This document shows positions 20,450 through 28,531 of a stretch of DNA of 64,000 nucleotides, piece after piece. How positions within the stretch are numbered: position 1 is the stretch's first letter; every line of letters starts with the position of its first letter. The translations under genes were made by a program, and so were the position numbers. Source of the DNA: Bermanella sp. WJH001 (GTDB taxonomy: Bacteria; Pseudomonadota; Gammaproteobacteria; Pseudomonadales; Oceanobacteraceae); assembly GCF_030070105.1 (NCBI RefSeq), contig NZ_JASJOO010000002.1, forward strand, positions 372,001 through 436,000. The letters run 5' to 3'. The notes under the pieces were generated by a model. The model had not been told where the DNA came from, did no database searches, and saw only the letters and a program-made list of their open reading frames with translations.

Positions 20450-21535
20450 ATGTCACAGTTTCAAGCGGCGATAGAAGAAGCCATTAAGGGATACCATGAC
20501 CCTTATTTAAATATGGATTTATTCACGGCGGGCGCAGTTAAGCGTATCGAGGTTGAGGGCGATAAAGCCTTGGTGGATATTCAATTGGCTTACCCAAGTG
20601 AGTATTTAAAAAACGGCATTGCACAAATGCTGCAATTTGCCATAGAAAACATAGAAGGCATTAACGACGCGCAAGTGAACGTCACTTGGCAGGTGGGCTC
20701 ACATAAAGCCCATGAGAATCTTGCTAATATCAAGAATGTAAAAAACATTATTGCGGTTGCTTCGGGTAAAGGTGGTGTGGGGAAATCTACCACCTCTGTG
20801 AATCTGGCATTAGCGTTGGCGGCAGATGGCGCACGAGTTGGTCTGTTAGATGCGGATATTTATGGCCCGTCTGTTGGTATGTTGCTAGGTGTGCAAGAAG
20901 GCACTCGCCCAGAAACCGAACAAGAAAAATTCTTTAAGCCGGTTGTGGCTTGCGGTATTCAGTCTATGTCTATGGCGTACTTGGTAAATGAAAATACACC
21001 CATGGTATGGCGTGGCCCTATGGTCAGTGGTGCGTTGCAACAGCTGATCACTCAAACCTTATGGGATGACTTGGATTATTTGGTGATAGATATGCCACCA
21101 GGTACAGGGGATATCCAATTAACTTTAAGCCAAAAAATTCCGGTATCGGCATCGGTTGTGGTGACCACTCCTCAAGACATTGCGCTGCTGGATGCCAAAA
21201 AAGGCATAGAGATGTTCCGCAAGGTTAATATTCCGGTGTTGGGTGTGGTTGAAAATATGTCTATGCATATTTGCGGAAACTGCGGCCATGCTGAGCACAT
21301 TTTTGGCGAAGGTGGTGGTGATAAAATTGCCGAAGAGTTTAACACCCAGTTATTAGGATCGCTGCCGCTATCAAAATACATTCGTGAGCAGTCGGATAAT
21401 GGTTTGCCTGTGGTTGCGGCTGATCCTGATTCTGAAGTGTCGGTGATGTATCGCAATGTGGCACGTAATATGGCAGCAGCATTAAGCCAGCTAACCAATG
21501 AAATGGTGCCTGAGATTCAAATTTCAGACGATTAA
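20450..21535 (+). CDS. apbC: Iron-sulfur cluster carrier ATPase (Mrp/NBP35 family)
   Basis: The 361-residue protein has an N-terminal MIP18/DUF59-like domain (IEEAIKGYHDPYLNMDL), the deviant Walker A GKGGVGKSTTSVNLA, the switch region DYLVIDMPPGTGD, and the CxxC cluster-binding motif MHICGNCGHAEHIFG near residue 280. It delivers Fe-S clusters to apo-proteins. ATG 20450 has GGTGAG 5 bases upstream; an in-frame GTG lies two codons earlier at 20444. Confidence 0.95.
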   Translation: MSQFQAAIEEAIKGYHDPYLNMDLFTAGAVKRIEVEGDKALVDIQLAYPSEYLKNGIAQMLQFAIENIEGINDAQVNVTWQVGSHKAHENLANIKNVKNIIAVASGKGGVGKSTTSVNLALALAADGARVGLLDADIYGPSVGMLLGVQEGTRPETEQEKFFKPVVACGIQSMSMAYLVNENTPMVWRGPMVSGALQQLITQTLWDDLDYLVIDMPPGTGDIQLTLSQKIPVSASVVVTTPQDIALLDAKKGIEMFRKVNIPVLGVVENMSMHICGNCGHAEHIFGEGGGDKIAEEFNTQLLGSLPLSKYIREQSDNGLPVVAADPDSEVSVMYRNVARNMAAALSQLTNEMVPEIQISDD

Positions 21536-21566
21536 TTGTTTTGAGGTTGTTTGAATATTGACGATT

Positions 21567-21683
21567 GATTCACTCTCATACCCAATGCACTCGCTGCGCT
21601 CATGGGGCACTCTGGGTGCGAGTTCGTACAGTGAATGTAAGGTAATTATAAATTGTAGGAACCCGCACCTGCGGGTGAATAAC
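21567..21683. repeat. REP pair 1 (long-form unit plus inverted short unit)
   Basis: The unit begins GATTCACT and ends GTGCGAGTTCGTACA. It carries an inserted TACCCAATGCACTCGCTGCG-type segment between its arms. It is followed 17 bases later by the inverted unit TTGTAGGAACCCGCA...TGCGGGTGAAT. The two units are inverted copies of ATTCACxCGCAGGTGCGxGTTCxTACA. Confidence 0.8.
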
Positions 21684-21773
21684 ACTAGCTGGTGGCAAAG
21701 TTGAGCAGTTTTATAAGGCCAGACTTGAATGATGCAGGCTAATGATTAATCGACTATTACAAGCGATTCACTC

Positions 21774-21845
21774 GCAGGTGCGAGTTCGTACAGTGAATGT
21801 AAGGTAATTATAAATTGTAGGAACCCGCACCTGCGGGTGAATAAC
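21774..21845. repeat. REP pair 2 (two short inverted units)
   Basis: ATTCACTCGCAGGTGCGAG followed by TTCGTACA, a 23-base spacer nearly identical to that in pair 1, then the inverted partner with CCCGCACCTGCGGGTGAAT. The arms CTCGCA/TGCGAG and CCCGCA/TGCGGG each form hairpins. Confidence 0.8.
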
Positions 21846-21919
21846 ATTAGCTGATGGTGAGATGTTGCAGTTTAAGTATGTAACTGATTTTACATTTTGA
21901 TTGTTGTTTCATAATAAGC

Positions 21920-21984
21920 GATTCACTCGCATACCCAATGCACTCGCTGCGCTCATGGGGCACTCTGGGTGCTAGCTCGTACAA
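21920..21984. repeat. REP unit, long form
   Basis: Single long unit with the same inserted segment as in pair 1, ending GTGCTAGCTCGTACA. It lies 80 bases upstream of the RAYT start codon. Confidence 0.75.
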
Positions 21985-22063
21985 GTTTGCTTGAATGCAA
22001 AATGTACGACACATCTGACGGGTGGTATCAACTTAAACACCTATCAAGCAAAAGGATTTGCTT

Positions 22064-22501
22064 ATGATGAATGGTCGTTATTCTGATTTGCGCAAAGGCA
22101 GGGTAAGCATTACCGGTACTGCCTATCATGTGGTTTTTTCTACAAGGCACCGCCTTACGGAATTCTCTGATTTCACTAAAGCCCGTCAAATTATCCGTTA
22201 TCTGAAAACGGATTCGCAATTAAGTAATACGCAAACCTTGGCTTTTGTTGTTATGCCTGATCATGTGCATTGGCTTTTGATTGTAAATAACGGAACGTTA
22301 TCTGATGCCGTGCAGCGCATTAAGTCTATGTATTCCCGCTATGCAAAAAATAAAATCTGGAATAAAGGGTTTTATGATCACGGTATCCGTGGTGATGAAG
22401 ATCTAGCTGCGATTGCTCGTTATATTGTTGCAAACCCACTAAGGGCTAATTTGGTCGGACGCGTAGGTGATTACCCTCATTGGGATGCGGTGTGGCTTTA
22501 A
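22064..22501 (+). CDS. REP-associated tyrosine transposase (RAYT, Y1 HUH family)
   Basis: The 145-residue protein has the HUH metal motif in VMPDHVHWL and the catalytic tyrosine in ARYIVANPLRA, with the family ending DYPHWDAVWL. RAYTs nick REP hairpin DNA on single strands and are thought to spread REP sequences. Here the gene is bracketed by REP units on both sides (21567-21984 and 22532-22756), the arrangement called a REPtron. I choose ATG 22064 with AAAGGA 7 bases upstream; TTG 22058 and ATG 22067 are alternatives. Confidence 0.93.
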   Translation: MMNGRYSDLRKGRVSITGTAYHVVFSTRHRLTEFSDFTKARQIIRYLKTDSQLSNTQTLAFVVMPDHVHWLLIVNNGTLSDAVQRIKSMYSRYAKNKIWNKGFYDHGIRGDEDLAAIARYIVANPLRANLVGRVGDYPHWDAVWL

Positions 22502-22531
22502 ATATATTGATTTGATAATTCGCCGCTAACT

Positions 22532-22611
22532 AATTCACTCGCAGGTGCGAGTTCGTACAGTAATTGCTGGGTAATTATAAATTGTAGGAACCCGCACCCG
22601 CGGGTGAATAA
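22532..22611. repeat. REP pair 3, downstream of the RAYT gene
   Basis: ATTCACTCGCAGGTGCGAG plus TTCGTACA, then an inverted unit with CCCGCACCCGCGGGTGAAT. It has the same design as pair 2 with slightly diverged spacer. Confidence 0.8.
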
Positions 22612-22708
22612 TTTTAGTTACTCGTTAGGTTGTCCAGTTTTCTAAGGTAAGACCCTATAGTACTTGCCAATAATAAATAATTTAACGCTAAACGATTTAA
22701 AGTTAATC

Positions 22709-22756
22709 GATTCACTCGCTGCGCTCATGGGGCACTCTGGGTGCGAGTTCGTACAG
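22709..22756. repeat. REP unit, intermediate form, at the tmcA 3' side
   Basis: The unit starts GATTCACTCGCTGCGCTCAT, lacks part of the long insert and ends GTGCGAGTTCGTACA. It lies 13 bases beyond the tmcA stop, so it would be transcribed at the end of the tmcA mRNA. Confidence 0.7.
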
Positions 22757-22769
22757 TGGTTTGTGCTAC

Positions 22770-24836
22770 TCAAATTCCCAGCCAATCTTTTACCTCAGCT
22801 TTAAATTCTTTGCTGGGTTTTTTCGGCAAACTTAAGTTAAATCCTGTCATGCGCTTTAAAATCATCTTGGCGCTTTCATAGCTGCCGCTGTGTTCTAAAA
22901 AAGCATCGAGCAAGCGTGCTTCGTTAGGTTTTAAGTCATCAATACTCAAAATGGGTAAATCTTGGCGATCAAAAAAATGCACGCTGTCTTCTTCTAGTTT
23001 TAAGCCTTGTGCGGTGAGACCATAAATCACCAGCGCGGATTGGGTGCCACTGGCTTTATCTTGTTTGTTGCCTTGTCTAATTAATTTGAATTCATTTTTA
23101 AACCAAAAGTGACGCACATCTTCTGTGTTGGCAAAACTTGAGCCTAGGTAATCGTATTGGTTTTGTTTGCAATAATGAGTCACGGCTTTTAAAAGGTCGC
23201 TGCCTAAACCGCAGCGTTGAATGTTTTCTAGGGTGGCAATGCGAACGATACGCGCGCCTTTTAAATTAAGCCCGTCCATTGCGCCCATGTGGTGAGCCAA
23301 AACCTGTGGAATCAAATGGCCTTTGGGGCGGCGGTAACCATTTAAAATATCTTGGTGTAGGTCCTCGTGAGAGCTTGGCCCATTAATAATGGGACCTTCA
23401 TCATTGATTAAACACACGCCAATGACATGTTGTGTTTGATTAATGGTAATGAGCTGTGCAAATAAATGCAGACCAGGAGCATCGAGTAAGTCGCGAAGAT
23501 CGCTTGGTTTAGTTTGATAGTGGGCTTGTACTAATAAGGCGAATACTTGCCTTAATAAATCAGGGGATTGGCTTAAGGCTTTTTTGCTTAAGTATTTAAT
23601 CTCTATTGTGTTAAAGCCCTGTTTGATTTCATTTGGCGAAAAGGCGAGGGCACTGGGCTCGCTGTCTAGGCAAAAGGCATCAAATAGCCAGCGCTCTAGT
23701 GGGTCGTGTGCGCTATAGCGCACAGGCTGAGTCAGGGTATGTTGCTGCCAAGTGAAATGCTGATGCGTGGCCAGTTGATTAAGGTGTTCAAAAAACCGAA
23801 TTTGAAAACCCTTGCCAGTACCTTCATAACCGTGGGTAGTGGTTGCCATGATGATGTGTTTGAAGTGCTGGCTCCACTTTATGAGTTGGCCGATGGGTAG
23901 GCTGGCGGCTTCATCAATGAACACTATGTCATTGGGCTTGGCTGATTCTAAAAGGCGCTCAGGTGCCACAAATTGAAGTTCATGCTTGGTAGCGTCACTT
24001 AAATACTTATAAACCGAGCTGGTGGATGCCTTGTTGGGAGCACATAGATAATAGTTTATACCGTTATCTTTTGATGAATTTATCAATGAATCTGCCAACA
24101 TGCCAAGTACGTGTGATTTACCGCGACCACGGTCTGCTGTAATCACGCTTAGTTGTTGCTGATTTGAAGTGGCAGGCTCATTTTGGTTAGCTCGAATGGC
24201 TTTTCTAGTGATATCTAAAACGCATTTAAAGGCACTTTGTTGATCATTTGTTGGGTTAATGGGTGTATTTGTGCTTATTAGGTTGGCGATATTGTTGTCA
24301 CTATGCTCAGTGGTGGTGATTAACTGCGCTAAGTGAGGTTTAAATAATGCATCTAAGTCTTGAGGTTTATCTTGCTCAAGGATGATGACGTCGTGATCAA
24401 TAGCACAGCTTAATAGGCGCTTTATGGTGTGCTGGTTGTTGCATTGGTCTTCAAAGCCTAGACTGGTGCGCCCTTTGGCAAACTCATCACTAAATAAAGG
24501 GTAGTCTTTTAAGGGTGGGGTCAGTAAAAATAAAAAACCACCCGGTAGCAGTGTGCCGCTAATGGCGGTTATGGCATCGGGGAATAAACCGTGGTGTGCA
24601 TCAAATACCACGTTATCACTTTCGTAACCTAACAATGTATTGGGTTTGCTGGCTTTGGTGCAAGTCAGGTAAGCGTGTTTAAGGGTTGCTTGGCCCACAT
24701 AAGTATTGTGTTTAAACCCAGCAAGCCAAGGGTTGATATATTGCCATGCCCAGTGGTGATCGCCTGCCAGCCAAATAACCTGCCGTTGATGACGTGTTTT
24801 ATTGATGGCGCAAAGCTGTGACAACCATGACTGCAT
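22770..24836 (-). CDS. tmcA: tRNA(Met) cytidine acetyltransferase
   Basis: The 688-residue enzyme uses ATP and acetyl-CoA to make N4-acetylcytidine at the wobble base of elongator tRNA-Met. Visible parts are an N-terminal DUF1726-like domain, the helicase-type Walker A TADRGRGKSHVLG, Walker B IVFIDEAASLPIG, and a GNAT domain with RIATLENIQRCGLGSDLL that matches the acetyl-CoA loop. A tRNA-binding tail follows (ARLLDAFLEHSGSYESAK). It is divergent from dcd. Confidence 0.95.
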   Translation of the reverse strand: MQSWLSQLCAINKTRHQRQVIWLAGDHHWAWQYINPWLAGFKHNTYVGQATLKHAYLTCTKASKPNTLLGYESDNVVFDAHHGLFPDAITAISGTLLPGGFLFLLTPPLKDYPLFSDEFAKGRTSLGFEDQCNNQHTIKRLLSCAIDHDVIILEQDKPQDLDALFKPHLAQLITTTEHSDNNIANLISTNTPINPTNDQQSAFKCVLDITRKAIRANQNEPATSNQQQLSVITADRGRGKSHVLGMLADSLINSSKDNGINYYLCAPNKASTSSVYKYLSDATKHELQFVAPERLLESAKPNDIVFIDEAASLPIGQLIKWSQHFKHIIMATTTHGYEGTGKGFQIRFFEHLNQLATHQHFTWQQHTLTQPVRYSAHDPLERWLFDAFCLDSEPSALAFSPNEIKQGFNTIEIKYLSKKALSQSPDLLRQVFALLVQAHYQTKPSDLRDLLDAPGLHLFAQLITINQTQHVIGVCLINDEGPIINGPSSHEDLHQDILNGYRRPKGHLIPQVLAHHMGAMDGLNLKGARIVRIATLENIQRCGLGSDLLKAVTHYCKQNQYDYLGSSFANTEDVRHFWFKNEFKLIRQGNKQDKASGTQSALVIYGLTAQGLKLEEDSVHFFDRQDLPILSIDDLKPNEARLLDAFLEHSGSYESAKMILKRMTGFNLSLPKKPSKEFKAEVKDWLGI

Positions 24837-24874
24837 AATAAAGGGGGATAACCTGTTACTGGGTTTATAGAATC

Positions 24875-24883
24875 TGCTAGAAT
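24875..24883 (+). promoter_or_regulatory. Probable dcd promoter
   Basis: TGCTAGAAT gives an extended -10 (TG at 24875-24876, TAGAAT at 24878-24883) with a weak TTACTG 16 bases upstream. The start would be near 24890, just ahead of dcd. Confidence 0.45.
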
Positions 24884-24917
24884 CCGCCCCAATTGTAACT
24901 AAGTTTGTAGGCTTTGC

Positions 24918-25499
24918 ATGCGTTTAAGTGATGGTGATATCGAAGCGGCTCTAGAAAGTGGCCATATTAAATTGACTCCGCAACCGGATTCTAAGGCTAT
25001 TTCGGGTATCAGTGTTGATTTGCGTTTAGCCAATAGCTTTCGTGTGTTTAGCAATAACTCAGTGCCGTTTTTGGATTTGTCCGGCGATCGTGATCAGCTG
25101 AACAAAAATATCGATCGTGTAATGGGTAAAGAAATCATTGTTGAAGGCGATGATGCATTGTTTATTCACCCAGGTGAGTTGGTGTTAGGTTCAACCCTTG
25201 AGTCGGTAGAGATTCCTGATGACTTGGTTGGCTGGTTAGATGGCCGCTCAAGTTTGGCCCGTTTAGGTTTAATGGTGCACGTCACCGCAGGTCGAATTGA
25301 CCCAGGTTGGAAAGGGCAGGTGGTATTGGAGTTTTATAATCTTGGCAAAATGCCATTGGCTTTGCGCCCAGAAATGATTATATGTGCGTTATCGTTTGAA
25401 ACATTATCAAGCCCAGCGCAGCGCCCGTATCGCTTACGTGAAAATGCGAAGTACCGTAATCAACAAGGGGCCATATCATCGCGTATGGGTGATGATTAA
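24918..25499 (+). CDS. dcd: dCTP deaminase
   Basis: The 193-residue trimeric enzyme converts dCTP to dUTP for thymidylate synthesis. It begins [19 protein letters not shown] and has [13 protein letters not shown], the active-site block [20 protein letters not shown] followed by DPGWKG (with the catalytic glutamate in VVLEFYN), and [13 protein letters not shown]. Length and motifs match the E. coli-type monofunctional enzyme. Confidence 0.97.
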   Translation: MRLSDGDIEAALESGHIKLTPQPDSKAISGISVDLRLANSFRVFSNNSVPFLDLSGDRDQLNKNIDRVMGKEIIVEGDDALFIHPGELVLGSTLESVEIPDDLVGWLDGRSSLARLGLMVHVTAGRIDPGWKGQVVLEFYNLGKMPLALRPEMIICALSFETLSSPAQRPYRLRENAKYRNQQGAISSRMGDD

Positions 25500-25544
25500 C
25501 CTTTTTGGTTTTATGTGTAATAAAAGCAAAATTGATAAAACAAT

Positions 25545-25567
25545 AGCCCGCAAACGCGGGCTTTTTT
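25545..25567 (+). terminator. Rho-independent terminator after dcd
   Basis: AGCCCGC (25545-25551) pairs with GCGGGCT (25556-25562) around AAAC, followed by TTTTTT. Confidence 0.85.
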
Positions 25568-25595
25568 GTGGGTAGTGATTTTGCTCATACTAAAC

Positions 25596-25626
25596 ATTGT
25601 ACGAGCTCGCACCCGCGAGTGAATCG
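25596..25626. repeat. REP unit, short form
   Basis: TTGTACGAGCTCGCACCCGC then GAGTGAATCG. It is the inverse orientation of the ATTCACTCGC units at 21.6-22.7 kb. Confidence 0.7.
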
Positions 25627-25655
25627 CTCTCCAAATATAGCGGCATAAATTAATG

Positions 25656-25715
25656 CGACCTCGCACCCAGAGTGCCCCATGAGCACAGCGAGTGCATTGG
25701 ATGCGCGAGTGAATC
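25656..25715. repeat. REP unit, long form, inverted
   Basis: This stretch contains CTCGCACCCAGAGTGCCCCA, then a GCATTGGATGCG-type insert and ends GCGAGTGAATC. It is the reverse complement design of the long units at 21567 and 21920. Confidence 0.7.
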
Positions 25716-25739
25716 AATTTATCAATATCGTGCTAAAGA

Positions 25740-25768
25740 ATTGTACGAGCTTGCCCCGCGAGCGAGAA
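25740..25768. repeat. REP unit, GCTTGCCCC subtype
   Basis: ATTGTACGAGCTTGCCCCGC then GAGCGAGAA. It belongs to the subtype found in the 31.0-31.5 kb tandem array. Confidence 0.6.
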
Positions 25769-25841
25769 CATAATGACCAAGGTGAGCAGAATAGACTGCT
25801 TAGGCGTTTATAAAATAATCAAGGCCTTGGTTGATGTTCTC
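25764..25841. repeat. Inverted repeat with about 17-bp arms
   Basis: GAGAACATAATGACCAAGG (25764-25782) is complementary, with small gaps, to CCTTGGTTGATGTTCTC (25825-25841). The loop contains a second small stem, AGCAG...CTGCT. It is not a terminator (no T tract). Function unknown. Confidence 0.5.
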
Positions 25842-26011
25842 CAGTGGTAAAATTAGCCGCAGTAAAAGCAGCGAATATATAAACAGATTATTTTGGTTTT
25901 TTGGCCTTTTTAAGGGAGCTGCGCTCGAAAAATCTGATAATAAGGCTCGTTTTCGCCTAGTTAATAAATCATAAATGCTTTAAATTCATAGACTTACAAA
26001 AACAACAGCTG

Positions 26012-26036
26012 AAATAACGAGACCCCGTTATTTTTT
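26012..26036 (+). terminator. Possible AT-rich terminator
   Basis: AAATAACG (26012-26019) pairs with CGTTATTT (26026-26033), followed by TTT. No gene ends nearby, so its role is unclear; it may be a relic of a lost unit. Confidence 0.4.
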
Positions 26037-26044
26037 AATTAATT

Positions 26045-26176
26045 TGCGCGCTCGTTTTTGCAAGTATGATTGGTGTTAGAGTACTTGTAAGAGGCTGTTT
26101 TAAATAAGATTTTTTGCTTTTTTTGATTGATATTGAAACTGCAAAAATGAGCACGCGCACGATTAAAATGTTAGGT
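26045..26176. other. Large imperfect palindrome ending in a core site GTTAGGT (possible left attC remnant)
   Basis: GCGCGCTCGTTTTTGC (26046-26061) pairs imperfectly with GCAAAAATGAGCACGCGC (26141-26158), and an inner stem CAAGTA / TACTTG sits within. The site ends at GTTAGGT (26170-26176), which fits the integron core GTTRRRY exactly. A matching RYYYAAC inverse core on its left side was not found, so it may be degenerate. Confidence 0.45.
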
Positions 26177-26181
26177 TAAAA

Positions 26182-26781
26182 ATGTCTTATCAACACCACT
26201 TTTTAAAACAGATTGAATTTATCGAAAATTCGGCTTCGTTATTTGATTTAGGAAAAATAAACGAATCAATACGAATTGCAGTGAGCTTACGCGTGCTAAT
26301 GCATGATACAAAGAACTCAACCTCGCTACTTTCCCATATGGAAAAGAAACAAAGCATGAAAATACTGTCAACTTCTTGGGGGGGCTTCAAAGATGAAAAA
26401 AGTTTTGGCTTCTCATTAACTGGAATTCAAATGGCAGGAAATAGTATAGAGGTTACACCTAATTTACACCGTTATGACAAAAATAAAGCTAGAAATATTA
26501 CTATTTCTGAGTGGTGGGAAGAGAATGTTTTTTCAAGCCCTGTTGTTGGGCTTTTATCGAGACGTGATTTTGCTCTTATAGCCGCAAATAAAGATGGTGG
26601 GGCTCACGTAGACAAACTTCCAGATAAATTTAAAAAAATAAAGGACGGTGACGTTGGGTTCATAATTCCCAATGTTGAAGTAAATATTGGTTTTGGTCAG
26701 CTTTGGCCATGTACTTTGAGGCAAATGGCATGGGAGCTTTTAAATAGCGAAGACTTTATTGTTCAAAGCAAATTAACCTAA
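26182..26781 (+). CDS. Hypothetical protein carried in an integron-type gene cassette
   Basis: The 199-residue product is not recognised. It has no signal peptide or membrane helix. It is rich in Lys, Ser and aromatic residues and has a Trp-rich centre (SEWWEENVF) and a Gly/Ile-rich late segment (GFIIPNVEVNIGFGQLWP). The ATG lies 5 bases after the core site GTTAGGT, whose AGG may act as the ribosome site. The stop codon TAA falls inside the inverse core ACCTAAC, a common layout in cassettes. The gene is AT-richer than its neighbours, consistent with transfer. Confidence 0.7.
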   Translation: MSYQHHFLKQIEFIENSASLFDLGKINESIRIAVSLRVLMHDTKNSTSLLSHMEKKQSMKILSTSWGGFKDEKSFGFSLTGIQMAGNSIEVTPNLHRYDKNKARNITISEWWEENVFSSPVVGLLSRRDFALIAANKDGGAHVDKLPDKFKKIKDGDVGFIIPNVEVNIGFGQLWPCTLRQMAWELLNSEDFIVQSKLT

Positions 26782-26877
26782 CAAGGGTTTTCAAGTCGGA
26801 CAAATTACAGTTGGCTTTTTGTTCGTGCCTCACTTATTTTAGCCAACTGCAATTTGCCGCTTAAAACAGCGTTAAGG
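26776..26877 (+). other. attC-like recombination site
   Basis: The inverse core ACCTAAC (26776-26782) fits RYYYAAC. The body folds into a long imperfect hairpin: GTTTTCAAG, GGACAAATT and CAGTTGGCT pair with AGCCAACTG, AATTTGCC and CTTAAAAC. The end core is GTTAAGG (26871-26877), one base off GTTRRRY. The upstream GTTAGGT at 26170 is the exact complement of ACCTAAC, as expected when a circular cassette inserts by a G^TT cut. That would make the cassette 26171-26871. Confidence 0.65.
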
Positions 26878-27122
26878 CTCAATCGAACTAATATGACAGT
26901 CACGAACTAATAGGAACTAATAGGGAACTAATAGGACAGTCACGTTAAGAAAATCAAAAAAATCATTTTCTTAACCTTTGTTATTAATGGAGTAGTGTTC
27001 TTATTAAGCTGGTTTAGCGGGGTTTACAAGGCTAAAGGGGTTTATCGAGAGAAAACCTTGATATACAGGCACAGCTATTCTCTTGAATGTTCAAGTTTAT
27101 TGTATGTTGACTGTTTGAATAC
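26782..27122. other. Gene-free stretch between cassette and Y1 transposase
   Basis: It contains the attC-like site, a tandem duplication (26885-26944), and a hairpin GTTAAGAAAAT...ATTTTCTTAAC (26944-26969). The rest up to 27122 shows no gene, apart from an internal CTTAAG near 27121. Confidence 0.6.
26885..26944. repeat. Left-flank tandem repeat of the Y1 transposase locus
   Basis: GAACTAATATGACAGTCACG (26885-26904) and GAACTAATAGGACAGTCACG (26925-26944) differ at one base and lie 40 bases apart, with further GAACTAATAG copies between. The core GACAGTCACGTTAAG is the imperfect inverse of CTTAAGATGACTGTC on the other side of the transposase gene. Confidence 0.7.
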
Positions 27123-28118
27123 TTAAGAAAGTAGGGAGTGACTAGCCTGAATGCTGGATCGCCGCTGTCGATTAAAGTGCGTCAGTGAGTTGTTTAAAGA
27201 GTCAGGCTTACCAATAAACCCTTTAAAGTTTCTTTCAATGGTTTGTGTTATCTCAATCCAATTATCCGCGTTAATGTTTAATCGTTGCAAAATAGGTGGC
27301 AGCGTTTTAGAAATCGCTCCACGTTTATCCTCCCGAATGATACGTCCCGTCCAGTCTAATAATTTTAAATAATCGGTTAATTTAAACGGTAAACCTGCAG
27401 GCATGTTTTGTTTGGGGTTGCCCGCAAATACTAATAAGCCTTTCACTTGTTGGTGCGGATGATTGGCAGCGTGTGCTGATTTTGCTTTTATGATTCGATT
27501 TTTAGCAGATGTGTAATCTGATGTCTCAGGTGATTTGGCCATATTTGAGCGAATAGGGTTTAAATCAACATAGGCTAAACAAGCGGCAAGGGCTTGTTCA
27601 TCGAGCAAGGCCTGTGATTTAAAACGGCCTTCCCAAAAATGGCCAGTGCAACCATCTTCTTCATTGGCTTTGCGTGAAATGATTTCATTTAAGCGGCGCA
27701 TAAACCAGCTAATATTCATTAAACGCTCGCGCCATACTTCAACATATTCTGTTAATTTCTCTTTTTCTGCTTGGCTAAAGTTAGGGTCAACATAATAGCG
27801 CTGACTTAGTACATTGCCTTTGTATAAGGCATGCCAGCGTTCAATTACATCATCAAACGACCAGCTATCAGCCTGTTGTTTATTGATATGTAGTACCACG
27901 TGATAGTGGTTTGACATAATGGCGTAAGCGGCAATATCAATAGCAAATACTTGAGCTTGCTTTAATAATTCGTTTTCAAGCCAGCCTCGGCGATGCTCAA
28001 AGTTTTGTTGTGTGCTGATATCTGTGCCGCATAAAAATGCACGACGCACACAGCGAGAAACGCAGTGATAATAGGGTGTAGCGTCTAAGCTTACTTGTTC
28101 CTTTCGTGGCTTTGGCAT
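27123..28118 (-). CDS. Y1 (HUH) transposase, large variant
   Basis: The 331-residue protein of the Transposase_17/IS200-like group starts with MPKPRKEQVSLDATPYYHCV, has the HUH motif AIMSNHYHVVLHI and the catalytic tyrosine in AYVDLNPIRSNMA, and FWEGRFKSQALLD between them. Its C-terminal 110 residues are extra relative to the small RAYT at 22064. It is full-length with no frameshift. Its surroundings have GACAGTC/GACTGTC-containing repeats in inverted orientation, likely its recognition ends. Confidence 0.9.
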   Translation of the reverse strand: MPKPRKEQVSLDATPYYHCVSRCVRRAFLCGTDISTQQNFEHRRGWLENELLKQAQVFAIDIAAYAIMSNHYHVVLHINKQQADSWSFDDVIERWHALYKGNVLSQRYYVDPNFSQAEKEKLTEYVEVWRERLMNISWFMRRLNEIISRKANEEDGCTGHFWEGRFKSQALLDEQALAACLAYVDLNPIRSNMAKSPETSDYTSAKNRIIKAKSAHAANHPHQQVKGLLVFAGNPKQNMPAGLPFKLTDYLKLLDWTGRIIREDKRGAISKTLPPILQRLNINADNWIEITQTIERNFKGFIGKPDSLNNSLTHFNRQRRSSIQASHSLLS

Positions 28119-28205
28119 GCTGCAGTCCGAACAAATTTTTTAATTATCATGGTTGATAATTAACCTATATGCGATAAGACAAATGTATGAAATTGAATAA
28201 ATTCA

Positions 28206-28293
28206 TACTTTCCTCTTAAGATGACTGTCTATAAAAAGAAGCTTTGTTGTACTTTCCTCTTAAGATGACTGTCTATAAAAAGAAGCTTTGTTG
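28206..28293. repeat. Right-flank perfect 44-bp tandem repeat
   Basis: Copies at 28206-28249 and 28250-28293 are identical. Each contains CTTAAGATGACTGTC, the inverse of the left-flank core. Perfect identity implies a recent duplication. Confidence 0.85.
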
Positions 28294-28531
28294 CTCATAG
28301 TGCTCTCGCTTATGGGTGGTTTTAGTTGTTGGTTGTTTTAATGGTTGGTGAAAAGCGAGTATAAGGCAGGCCTACTGACAGCATGGTGTCAGGAGTGTTT
28401 GATTGTTTTTAATTAAGTGAAGAAAGACTTAAATCTTTAAGGCAGTAGAAGTGGATTCCCGATCAAAGCGCTTCGCGCGTCGGGGATGACGTTTTTGGTT
28501 GAGCGTGAATTAAATTCATTGCTTTAAGAGT

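Larger units (their letters stand above)
21536..22063. other. Gene-free REP cluster upstream of the RAYT gene
   Basis: About 530 bases with no supported gene. The stretch is built mainly of REP units (see separate entries) separated by AT-rich spacers. Confidence 0.7.
25568..26181. other. Gene-free accessory stretch after dcd
   Basis: About 610 bases without a supported gene. It holds three REP units, a long-armed inverted repeat, an AT-rich terminator-like hairpin and a large imperfect palindrome that ends in an integron-type core site. Each is listed separately. Confidence 0.65.

Noticed and set aside
28206..28293. Possible short CRISPR or attachment site
   Set aside because: Two identical 44-bp copies without spacers; better explained as a duplicated end of the Y1 element.
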